Shown piece after piece: positions 1-6,870 of a stretch of 12,784 bases of DNA; the first letter of the stretch is position 1, and each line of letters begins with the position of its first letter. The translations under genes and the position numbers were made by a program. The notes below the pieces were generated by a model, which saw only the letters and a list, made by a program, of their open reading frames with translations, did no database searches and was not told the DNA's origin. The stretch covers positions 1 through 12,784 of the forward strand of contig CAVGGQ010000057.1 of assembly GCA_963628785.1 (NCBI GenBank), in the 5' to 3' direction. Source of the stretch: Apopatocola sp963628785 (GTDB lineage: Bacteria > Bacillota > Clostridia > Oscillospirales > Oscillospiraceae).

Positions 1-11
1 CCGAATCAAGG

Positions 12-48
12 AAGAAAACCTTGCCATACTTTGTGTATGGCAAGGTTT
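12..48 (-). terminator. Rho-independent terminator after the EF-G-like gene
   Basis: A perfect 14-bp inverted repeat (arms 16-29 and 35-48) encloses a 5-nt loop. Read on the minus strand, the stem is followed by a T-rich run (TTTTCTT) at about 12-18. It lies about 70 bp past the stop codon of the EF-G-like gene. There is no T run on the plus-strand side, so it serves the minus-strand transcript. Confidence 0.75.
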
Positions 49-115
49 GATGACGTGGAGTCGGCGAAAAAGATCCGCAAAGCGCCGCAGACGATATTGT
101 GCGATGTTGCCTGAA

Positions 116-2131
116 TTACTCGGCGTCGGCGAGGGCTTTGGCTTCTTCTATGACTTTCTGCTGGACGTTGCCGGGGGCTTCTTCGTAGCGGACGAACTTG
201 CAGGTGAAGGAGCCGCGTCCCTGGGTCATAGAGCGCAGGTCGATAGTGTAGGAGCTCATCTCCGCCATCGGGACCTCGGCTTCGACGGTCTGCATGCCGT
301 CTTCGGCGTTCATGCCGAGCACGGTGCCGCGGCGCTTGGAGGAGATGTCGGACATGATGTCGCCGAGGTTGGCGTCGGGGATGGTGACCTTCAGGAGACC
401 GATGGGCTCGAGGATGGTCGGCTTCGCGCGGGGGATGCCGTCCTTATAGGCGAGCTGAGCGGCGGTCTTAAATGCCATTTCATTGGAGTCGACGGGATGG
501 TAGGAGCCGTCGTACAGCGTGGCCTTGAGGTTCACGAGGGGGTAGCCGGCGAGGACACCCTTGTTGACGGCTTCGCGCAGACCCTTTTCCACGGCGGGGA
601 AGAAGTTCTTGGGAACGCTGCCGCCGAAGACTTCCTCGGCGAAGATCATTTCCTCGGACTCCTCCTGGGGCTCGAAGCGGATCCACACATCGCCGAACTG
701 GCCGCTGCCGCCGGTCTGCTTCTTGTGACGGCCGTGGGCTTCGACTTTCATCTTGATCTTCTCGCGGTAAGGCACACGGGCGGGCTTGAGCTCGCTGTCC
801 ACGCCGAAGCGGCTCTTGAGCTTGGCGCACAGGACACTCAGCTGGATGTCGCCGGCGCCCGCGAGGACCATCTGGTGTGTCTCGGCGTTGTTCGTGACGG
901 TGAAGGAGATGTCTTCCTCGTTCAGACGGGCGAGGCCGTTGGCGATCTTGTCGTCCTGGCCCTTCGTCTTCGGGGAGATGCACATGGAGTAGCACGGCTC
1001 CGCGATCTCGATGGCGGGAAGCTCGACTTCGTTAGCGGGATCGCACACGGTGTCGTTCGTCTTCCAGTCCATCTTGCCGATGGCGACGATGTCGCCGCAG
1101 CAGGCTTCCTTGACCTCGGTGGTCTTCTTGCCGCACATGGTGTACAGACGGCCGAGCTTATCGGTGCAGGAGGTGCGCATGTTGCGCAGGGACATATCGG
1201 CGGTCAGTTTGCCGCTGACGAGCTTGATGAAGTTGTACTTGCCGAACTGGTCGGACACGGTCTTGAAGACGAGACCCGCGGTCACGCCGTTCGGATCGAT
1301 GCCTTCGACCTCATCGGGTGAGGGGACATAGTCCGCGATGGCCTGCAGGAGAGCCTGCGTGCCGACGCCATTCGTGCCGATGCCGCAGAGCACGGGAACG
1401 AAGCTGCGCTCCTTGAGACCGGCCTTGATGCCGGCAATGGTGTCTTCCTCGGAGAGGGTCATTTCCTCGAAGTACTTTTCCATGAGCTCTTCGGTGGTGG
1501 CGGCGGCTTCCATAAGAGCCTCGCGGAGCTCCTCGACCTTGCCTTCGTCGGCGGCGGGGACGGCGACCTTCACAGTCTTGTTGCCGTTGGTCTCATAGGC
1601 CACGTTGTGCACGAGGTCGATGACGCCGGTGCCGTCGGAGGTGGGAGCCGTAACGGCGCAGACGCTGCTGCCGTACTTGGCCTTGAGTGCATCGAGCACA
1701 CCGTAGAAATCGCCGTGCTCTTCATCGAGCTTGGAAATGTAGAACATGACGGGCTTTTCGGCCTTCTTGAGCATCTTCCAGCTGCGCTCGGCGCCGACGG
1801 ACAGGCCGTCCTTCGCGGTGCAGAGAATGATGCCGGTCTCAACGGCGCGCAGGGCTGCGGCGACTTCGCCGACGAAGTCCTGGAAGCCCGGGCAGTCGAT
1901 GACGTTGATCTTCTTGCCGCCGAAAGAAATGGGGGCAATGGCGGCGGAGATCGTTACCTGGCGCTTGATCTCTTCGGCATCGTAGTCGCATACGGTGTTG
2001 CCGTCGGAGACCTTGCCCTGGCGGTCGATGGCGCCGGTCATGTAAAGCATGTTCTCGGTAAGAGTGGTCTTGCCGCTGCCGCCGTGACCGAGCAGGCAGA
2101 CGTTCCGGATGTCCTTGGTTGTGTAGCTCAT
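116..2131 (-). CDS. EF-G-like translational GTPase (EF-G2/FusA2-type)
   Basis: A 671-residue translation-factor GTPase of the EF-G superfamily, presumably ribosome-associated and cytoplasmic. Visible parts: P-loop GHGGSGKT (15-22), G3 DCPGF (79-83), G4 SKLD (133-136), a domain IV start with KKQTGGSGQFGDVW (470-483), the domain IV tip with DGSYHPVDSNEMAFK (541-555), and a domain V with LEPIGLLKV (575-583). Canonical EF-G has AHIDAGKT, DTPGH and NKMD, so this is the divergent second EF-G type, as in Thermus EF-G-2 and actinobacterial FusA2, and not the main factor of the str operon. The G3 histidine that promotes GTP hydrolysis is replaced by Phe; I recall that the EF-G-2 group also lacks it. 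The length is slightly short of canonical EF-G (about 690-700). The ATG at 2131 follows AAGGAGAGG at good spacing. It has its own promoter (2237-2265) downstream of the P-type-ATPase-like gene. The family assignment is firm; the exact role is not known. Confidence 0.93.
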   Translation of the reverse strand: MSYTTKDIRNVCLLGHGGSGKTTLTENMLYMTGAIDRQGKVSDGNTVCDYDAEEIKRQVTISAAIAPISFGGKKINVIDCPGFQDFVGEVAAALRAVETGIILCTAKDGLSVGAERSWKMLKKAEKPVMFYISKLDEEHGDFYGVLDALKAKYGSSVCAVTAPTSDGTGVIDLVHNVAYETNGNKTVKVAVPAADEGKVEELREALMEAAATTEELMEKYFEEMTLSEEDTIAGIKAGLKERSFVPVLCGIGTNGVGTQALLQAIADYVPSPDEVEGIDPNGVTAGLVFKTVSDQFGKYNFIKLVSGKLTADMSLRNMRTSCTDKLGRLYTMCGKKTTEVKEACCGDIVAIGKMDWKTNDTVCDPANEVELPAIEIAEPCYSMCISPKTKGQDDKIANGLARLNEEDISFTVTNNAETHQMVLAGAGDIQLSVLCAKLKSRFGVDSELKPARVPYREKIKMKVEAHGRHKKQTGGSGQFGDVWIRFEPQEESEEMIFAEEVFGGSVPKNFFPAVEKGLREAVNKGVLAGYPLVNLKATLYDGSYHPVDSNEMAFKTAAQLAYKDGIPRAKPTILEPIGLLKVTIPDANLGDIMSDISSKRRGTVLGMNAEDGMQTVEAEVPMAEMSSYTIDLRSMTQGRGSFTCKFVRYEEAPGNVQQKVIEEAKALADAE

Positions 2132-2236
2132 GGGTGTTGTCCTCTCCTTAAAATATATCTTATTCTCTTTTAAATTCAGAGCACGGAAAGCCCGTTGTCA
2201 TTCTTCCGAAAAAACGCAGGGTCGCCGCAAGGATAA

Positions 2237-2265
2237 ATTATACACTATGACAGTTTTTTTGGCAA
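2237..2265 (-). promoter_or_regulatory. Sigma-A-type promoter for the EF-G-like gene
   Basis: On the minus strand, TTGCCA (2260-2265) and TATAAT (2237-2242) are separated by exactly 17 bp. This predicts a start near 2230 and a leader of about 100 nt before the ATG at 2131. The -35 box lies 3 bp upstream of nothing but the preceding gene's TAA, so the EF-G-like gene can be read alone or by read-through. I see no terminator between the two genes. Confidence 0.7.
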
Positions 2266-2268
2266 TAA

Positions 2269-4575
2269 TTATTTTTGCATTGTTGTGCGAAGAAGTACCG
2301 GTACATCCATCCACAGCAGCATGTAGAGCAGGATGCGTCCGGCGGCAAGGCCGTCCCAGTTGCCCTGTACGGCCGGAGCGGCGACGATGATCATGCCGAG
2401 CACGGTGCACGCGACGGCGCTCCACGCGCTCACGCGGCCGTAAAACCAGAGCTTTGACCCGGTCTCGGCGAAATCGACGAGCGTATCGAGCCCGTCCTGT
2501 GCCATCATGCCGCCCGGAATGCCCTTCGCCTTGACGGGGATGCCGGAGATGCGGTAGCGTTCGGGGAACGACGGGAATTGGAAGCCTTCCGTGGAAATTC
2601 CGAAGGTTTTCTGCAACAGAAGCGGGTCGATGTTGAAATCGCGCAGCGCGAAGATCGGTTTGCGCCGCTCGCGGCGAAGCTCTGCGAGAGCGCGCTGCAC
2701 ACTGCCCATTGGGCGGTAGCGCAGGAGGAATACGCCCTTGAGCTCGCCGGAAACGGCCGTATAGAGGGAATTTTCCTCTTTGAGCTTGTCGGAAACCTTC
2801 ACGCCGTTTAAGTGCATATACCCGAGCGAGCCGACGAGCACCTGCACGTCATGAATGTCCGCGCACGCGCCACCCTCGCCGACGGTGAAGTTTTCTACCG
2901 TGAGCTCGGGGGAATTCTGGCGGCGCATGAGTTCGGCAAATGCGGCGGCGGAGACCGTTTCGGCGGCGGCGAGCATCGCGCCCGTGAGGGAGATGATCTC
3001 GGCGGTGTGCTTTTTGTCGAGCACGCGCATGCCGGTGATCTCCACGGTGTCCTCGGGGAAAATGTCGGTGTCGGTGAGCACGAGGCGGCCGGAGCGGCCC
3101 GCATCGCGCGCGCCCGACCATCCGACCATGGCGCTGCCCTGCGAGCGGAGATGCCGCGCCGCGCGGGCAAAGAGCATCGGGAAAGAGATCGTCCAGCTGA
3201 ACGAAAGGCACAGTGCCGTAAGGAGCGAGAAGAGATGGAACACCGCGCCGAAGTCTCCCGCGCATACGGCGAGGATGACGGCGAGCACGACCGACACGCC
3301 GCACATCGGCAAAAACGCCGACGAGGCGAGCATTTCCGCCCCGCTCGGCTCTTCGCTGCGGCGGACGAGTCCGTCTGCGGAGCGGCGGGATTTGATGAGG
3401 ATGCGTTCGTTCTTATCCGTTTCGGATGTGACCGCGTAACCGTCGCGCGCATGGAAGAGCGCGAGGAACGTGTCGCTGTAGGCGAGGCACGAATAGCGTG
3501 CGCCGCGCAGGGCGATCGTCACGGCAAAGGCGGGGATGACGGCAAAGGATACGCCGCGCGATGTGCCGCTCGCGGTCATGGTGATGCAGTCGAGCGCCGC
3601 GGCGAGGGACGCCACGACGATCATGGACTCCGCGCCGAAGCGCCCGCGCACAACGGACATGACACCCGCCGTTACGACATCGAGCCCTAAGAGCATCACC
3701 GTGAACATACCGGCGAGGCACACGAGCGAGGCGCCGCGCGCCGTGCTGAGGGCGCCGGGGAGCGGCAGACCGTAGGTGTAGAAGACCGTAATCCATGTGA
3801 GGAGCAGGCACACCGCGCACGCGCCGAGGAAGCGGCGGTGCAGGTTCGGGATCTGCCCGGCATAGAACTTGGCGGCGCGGCGCGGGGGCATTTCGAGATC
3901 CGTGTCCTCCGGCTCGGGGTCGGGCTGCGTGAGCGCATCCGCGCGACGCAGGGAGAAGGCGGCGGCGCGCCCTACGATGCGGCCCCACAGGCCGTCCTTG
4001 CGCCCAGAGCGGCGGCTGCCGACGCGCTTTTTGCCCCCGGCGCGCTTTTTCTTTTCTCCGGTCTCGTCCGCGGTTTCGGTTTCGGCGGGCTCGGCCGTTT
4101 CTTTCTCCGCTTCCGTCTCGGCGGGCGGAGCATAGAAGGACGCATCGTCCTCGAAGTTTTCCTCGTACGGCTCGGCGGTCTCGGCGGCAGTGTCATCGTC
4201 GGCAAAGATCCCGTCCTCGAGCATATCCTGCCGGCCGAAGAAATTGGTCTCGGGCGGCTCGGCGCTCTCGGCCGGTGCTTCGGGCGCGGGTTCTTCGCTT
4301 ACCGGCTCTTCATAGGAGAGGGCTTCGGCGAAGAGAGGATCCTCTTCGTATGCCGGTTCTTCCTCCGAAGGAGCTTCCGGAGCCGGCTCTTCTTCGGGCG
4401 GCAGTTCCTCCTCGTAAACCAGCTCTTCGTATACCGGCTCTTCTTCATAATACACCGGCTCTTCCGGTTCAGGTGTGGGGGCGGTGTCGCGGTATTCCTC
4501 GAGAATGCTCTCGAGGGTGAATTCCGGCATATCGAAGCCGGCCGCAGCACCGGCGCGGTTTGTTTTTCTTGCCAT
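2269..4575 (-). CDS. Degenerate P1B-type ATPase-like membrane protein, catalytic motifs missing
   Basis: A 768-residue protein. Residues 1-180 form an acidic, Pro/Glu-rich, probably disordered tail, and about 175-193 is polybasic. Then come eight likely membrane segments (about 250-270, 281-305, 317-336, 341-357, 420-440, 444-468, 716-736, 743-763). The spacing of four helices, a loop, two helices, a large soluble part and two helices is that of heavy-metal P1B ATPases. The soluble part (about 495-710) has GEGGACADIHDVQVLVGS (566-583) and VSGELKGVFLLRY (608-620), which resemble the family's N- and P-domain blocks. However, the DKTGT position reads TDTDIFP (501-507), the TGDN position reads LRDFN (644-648), and the CPC membrane motif, the TGE loop and GDGxND are absent. 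It therefore cannot work as a normal pump; a structural or sensing role is inferred. The start is the ATG at 4575, after AGAGGAAG. The longer open frame to 4776 lies inside rlmB and is unlikely. It begins 11 bp after rlmB and is probably co-transcribed with it. Confidence 0.85.
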   Translation of the reverse strand: MARKTNRAGAAAGFDMPEFTLESILEEYRDTAPTPEPEEPVYYEEEPVYEELVYEEELPPEEEPAPEAPSEEEPAYEEDPLFAEALSYEEPVSEEPAPEAPAESAEPPETNFFGRQDMLEDGIFADDDTAAETAEPYEENFEDDASFYAPPAETEAEKETAEPAETETADETGEKKKRAGGKKRVGSRRSGRKDGLWGRIVGRAAAFSLRRADALTQPDPEPEDTDLEMPPRRAAKFYAGQIPNLHRRFLGACAVCLLLTWITVFYTYGLPLPGALSTARGASLVCLAGMFTVMLLGLDVVTAGVMSVVRGRFGAESMIVVASLAAALDCITMTASGTSRGVSFAVIPAFAVTIALRGARYSCLAYSDTFLALFHARDGYAVTSETDKNERILIKSRRSADGLVRRSEEPSGAEMLASSAFLPMCGVSVVLAVILAVCAGDFGAVFHLFSLLTALCLSFSWTISFPMLFARAARHLRSQGSAMVGWSGARDAGRSGRLVLTDTDIFPEDTVEITGMRVLDKKHTAEIISLTGAMLAAAETVSAAAFAELMRRQNSPELTVENFTVGEGGACADIHDVQVLVGSLGYMHLNGVKVSDKLKEENSLYTAVSGELKGVFLLRYRPMGSVQRALAELRRERRKPIFALRDFNIDPLLLQKTFGISTEGFQFPSFPERYRISGIPVKAKGIPGGMMAQDGLDTLVDFAETGSKLWFYGRVSAWSAVACTVLGMIIVAAPAVQGNWDGLAAGRILLYMLLWMDVPVLLRTTMQK

Positions 4576-4586
4576 ATTGCTTCCTC

Positions 4587-5357
4587 TCACTCTCTGCGCT
4601 GACGGACGACCTCGTACATCAGCACGGCCGCCGCGGCGGACGCGTTGAGCGAGGTGATATTTCCGAGCAGGGGGATGCTCACGGTGAAGTCGCACTTCTC
4701 GGCGACGAGCCGTCCCATACCGAAGCCCTCCGAGCCGATCACGACGGCGATGGGGCCGGTCATTTTCGTCTGCCACAGATCGGCGGGCGCGTCGGCGGCC
4801 GTGCCGTATACCCAGAGACCGTGATCCTTCAGCTCACGCAGGGAGGCGGCAATGTTCGTCACGCGCGCTACGAGCATGTGCTCGGCGGCGCCGGCGCTTG
4901 CCTTGTCCACCACGGCGGTAAGGCCGGCGGTGCGGCGTTTGGGAATGATGATGCCGTGGACGCCCGCGCACTCGGCGGTGCGGATGATGGCGCCGAGATT
5001 GTGCGGGTCGGCGATCTCATCGCACACGATGACGAACGGATCCTCGCCCCGCTCGGCGGCACGGGCGAGAATGTCCTCGACGGAGGCGTACTCGCGCATG
5101 GCCGCCTGGGCGATGATGCCCTGATGCGCGCCGGTCGCGCTGAGCGAATCGAGCTTGCGGCGGTCGCACTCCGTGACGACGATGCCCTTTTCGCGGGCCT
5201 TGGCGAGGATGCGGCCGAGCGTGCGGTCGGTATCGCCGCAGGCTACGAATATTTTGTCGATCGTGCGCCCGGCGCGGATGGCCTCGGCGACGGCATTGCG
5301 TCCCTCGATCAGATCCTCGCGGTCGCGCGTTTCTTCTTCGCGTTTTTCTATATCCAT
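4587..5357 (-). CDS. rlmB: 23S rRNA (guanosine-2'-O-)-methyltransferase RlmB, TrmH/SpoU family
   Basis: A 256-residue SPOUT methyltransferase that transfers a methyl group from S-adenosylmethionine to a ribose 2'-OH in rRNA (G2251 in E. coli RlmB). An N-terminal substrate-binding domain begins at about residue 15 with IEGRNAVAEAI. The catalytic knot domain has the three family motifs: DEIADPHNLGAIIRTAE, whose N and R are catalytic-site residues; GPIAVVIGSEGFGM; and SIPLLGNITSLNASAAAAV near the C-terminus. Length is normal for the family. The ATG at 5357 follows AAAGAGGT. It is the first gene of a minus-strand unit, and its last bases carry the ribosome binding site of the next gene. In many Clostridia this gene follows cysS and a mini-RNase III gene; here the upstream neighbour is divergent. 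RlmB is the best call, but another TrmH-family target cannot be excluded. Confidence 0.9.
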   Translation of the reverse strand: MDIEKREEETRDREDLIEGRNAVAEAIRAGRTIDKIFVACGDTDRTLGRILAKAREKGIVVTECDRRKLDSLSATGAHQGIIAQAAMREYASVEDILARAAERGEDPFVIVCDEIADPHNLGAIIRTAECAGVHGIIIPKRRTAGLTAVVDKASAGAAEHMLVARVTNIAASLRELKDHGLWVYGTAADAPADLWQTKMTGPIAVVIGSEGFGMGRLVAEKCDFTVSIPLLGNITSLNASAAAAVLMYEVVRQRRE

Positions 5358-5412
5358 TTGTTTTGACCTCTTTTCAGGTTCTTGTTCTATAAATTACACA
5401 TAGTTATAAATT

Positions 5413-5441
5413 ATTGTATCACACTATTTCCCGTTATAAAA
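5413..5441 (-). promoter_or_regulatory. Candidate extended -10 promoter for rlmB and downstream genes
   Basis: On the minus strand, TACAAT (5413-5418) is preceded by TG at the extended -10 position (TGATACAAT, 5413-5421). The -35 region (5436-5441, TTTTAT) is weak, as is usual for extended -10 promoters. It predicts a leader of about 45-50 nt. The surrounding gap is very AT-rich compared with the genes. Confidence 0.4.
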
Positions 5442-5536
5442 GAGTAAATTTGTTTTTTTCGGTTCGGTTTTTGTAAATGCAGCACAGTGCCGTTTGCAGT
5501 GCTGCCTAAACAATTTTCCGGATATGTTTGCGGCTA

Positions 5537-5565
5537 TTGACCTTTTCGTGAAAAATCGTTATGCT
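5537..5565 (+). promoter_or_regulatory. Candidate promoter for the S24-like gene
   Basis: TTGACC (5537-5542) and TATGCT (5560-5565) are 17 bp apart. Transcription would begin near 5572, at the ribosome binding site, giving an unusually short leader. If this promoter is used, any translation start upstream of 5572 is excluded. Confidence 0.4.
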
Positions 5566-5580
5566 GTATCCGGAGAGGTG

Positions 5581-5922
5581 ATGCGGATGCTGTTTCGTCG
5601 GATCGCCGTGCCGGAGGGCTCGGCGGCGGATTTTGCCGTGATCGTATCGGATGACTCGCTCGCGCCGCGGTACAAAAAGGGTGAGAGGGTATATCTGCGG
5701 CGGAATACCGAACTTTTCGACGGCGACATCGGTCTTTTTGAAACGGAGGAAGGCGCGGCCTTTCGCCAGTTCTGCGCCGACAGCCGCGGCACGGTGTACC
5801 TCTTTGCCGTGAACCGCGAGCAAGCCGGTGCCGACTGCATGCTCTCCCCCGCAGCCGCCGCGGAACTCATCTGTTACGGACGGTTGGAAATTGAGCGTCC
5901 CGTTCCTCTTCCGGACATTTGA
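5581..5922 (+). CDS. Small LexA/S24 peptidase-like domain protein without a DNA-binding domain
   Basis: A 113-residue protein resembling only the C-terminal S24 (LexA/UmuD/signal-peptidase-like) fold. SDDSLAPRYKKGERVYL matches the family pattern GDSMxPxxxxGDxVxV and keeps the serine. ELFDGDIGLF matches the second strand pair, and ELICYGRLEIE near the C-terminus matches the closing 'GxVxG'-type strand. The lysine-bearing block, usually of the type VKRL, reads AFRQF, so the catalytic lysine appears to be lost. There is no helix-turn-helix. The start is chosen from GGAGAGGTG at 5572-5580: either the ATG at 5581 or, with better spacing, the ATG at 5587. An in-frame TTG at 5494 and an ATG at 5524 have no ribosome binding site. 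Its stop overlaps the next promoter. Function is unknown: it may be a binding domain or a relic of a prophage-type repressor. Confidence 0.65.
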   Translation: MRMLFRRIAVPEGSAADFAVIVSDDSLAPRYKKGERVYLRRNTELFDGDIGLFETEEGAAFRQFCADSRGTVYLFAVNREQAGADCMLSPAAAAELICYGRLEIERPVPLPDI

Positions 5923-5947
5923 ATTTTCCCCCGCAATATGCTATAAT
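5919..5947 (+). promoter_or_regulatory. Strong extended -10 promoter for the rhomboid-like/CapA operon
   Basis: TTGAAT (5919-5924) and a perfect TATAAT (5942-5947) are separated by 17 bp, with TGC immediately before the -10 box (extended -10). The predicted start is near 5954, giving a leader of about 55 nt. The -35 box overlaps the stop codon of the preceding gene. Confidence 0.8.
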
Positions 5948-6009
5948 ATATTGTCAAACTTGTCTTATCTCAAAATCTTACTGCGTTCCGTTTGGAAAGG
6001 AGCAATACT

Positions 6010-6852
6010 TTGAAAACCTTTATGCGTTGGGTCGAGCGGTACAGTGTACGCCATCCCCGATTCGGCATCGAAAATCTGATGTGTGTTCTCATCATCGGCA
6101 ACGCCGTTGTGTGGCTGCTCACGCTCATGGACCGCACCGGCACGGTGCAGTACTATCTCGCCCTGAACCCCCAAATGATTCTGCAGGGGCAGATCTGGCG
6201 GCTCGTGAGCTTTGTGTTCATTCCGGACACGTCCGGGATCCTCGGCTTCCTATTCCTCTACTTCTATTACTTCATCGGCATCGCGATGGAGAATGAGTGG
6301 GGTCAGGCGAAGTTCAACCTCTACTTCCTCACCGGCATGGTGTTCACGATCCTCTATGCGTTCATTGTCTACTTCTGCGGCTATAACATGAGCATCGGCG
6401 CATCGTACATCTATCTTTCGATGTTCTTCTCGTTCGCCACTTACTACCCCGACCAGCGGGTGCTCTTTATGTACTTTATCCCCATAAAGATCAAGTGGCT
6501 CGCCGTCGTCGATGCGCTCTACTTTGTCTTTCAGATCTTCCGCCTCGGCTTCCCGCTCTGTCTGCTGCCGGTCGTGGCGACGCTCAACTATCTGCTCTTC
6601 TGCGGTGACCTTCTCATTCGTGATCTGAATCTGCGCTCCCCCGCGCAGACGCGCAAGACTGTCAGCTTCCGCCGCGAAGCCCGGCGCATCCACCGCGAGC
6701 AGCAGAACGCGCCCTACCGCTACAAGTGCGCCGTCTGCGGCCGTACCGACACCGAGTACCCCAACCTTGAGTTCCGCTACTGCTCGCGTTGCGCGGGCTA
6801 TCACTGCTTCTGCAGCGAGCACATCAATAACCACATTCATTTTACCGAATAA
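6010..6852 (+). CDS. Rhomboid-like integral membrane protein with C-terminal zinc-binding module
   Basis: A 280-residue protein with about six membrane segments (about 22-40, 77-93, 102-123, 128-146, 151-177, 182-202). The rhomboid-type blocks QIWRLVSFVFIP (61-72), an ENEWG-KFN junction (94-103) and GAS (130-132) are visible. Active rhomboids have GxSG and a later histidine. Here the serine site reads GASY, and the late helix reads ATLNYLLF with no histidine, so proteolysis is doubtful. The tail (about 238-275) carries C240/C243, C258/C261, H265, C266, C268, H271 and H275, which looks like a zinc ribbon or cross-brace on the cytoplasmic side. The start is TTG at 6010, because AAAGGAG (5997-6002) lies 7 bp before it; the first ATG (6022) is too far from the site. 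The CapA-family gene follows after 18 bp, so the two are probably co-translated. Function is not known. Confidence 0.8.
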   Translation: MKTFMRWVERYSVRHPRFGIENLMCVLIIGNAVVWLLTLMDRTGTVQYYLALNPQMILQGQIWRLVSFVFIPDTSGILGFLFLYFYYFIGIAMENEWGQAKFNLYFLTGMVFTILYAFIVYFCGYNMSIGASYIYLSMFFSFATYYPDQRVLFMYFIPIKIKWLAVVDALYFVFQIFRLGFPLCLLPVVATLNYLLFCGDLLIRDLNLRSPAQTRKTVSFRREARRIHREQQNAPYRYKCAVCGRTDTEYPNLEFRYCSRCAGYHCFCSEHINNHIHFTE

Positions 6853-6870
6853 TACCGGGAGTCTTTGTCT

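Noticed and set aside
47..1321. A 424-codon plus-strand open frame across the EF-G-like gene
   Set aside because: It is antisense to a clear EF-G-like gene and is produced by GC-rich codon bias. The translation is low-complexity, rich in Gly, His, Leu and Val, and shows no family motif.
4576..4776. A 67-residue N-terminal extension of the pseudo-ATPase
   Set aside because: It lies inside rlmB, is Arg-rich in the manner of an out-of-frame translation, and the ATG at 4575 has a good ribosome binding site.
5479..5505. A 7-bp inverted repeat (GCAGCAC/GTGCTGC) in the divergent gap
   Set aside because: It has no T run on either side and a 13-nt loop. It could be an operator, but nothing supports that.
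5494..5580. An upstream TTG start for the S24-like protein
   Set aside because: There is no ribosome binding site before TTG 5494 or ATG 5524, the extra residues do not resemble an HTH, and the candidate promoter lies inside this stretch.
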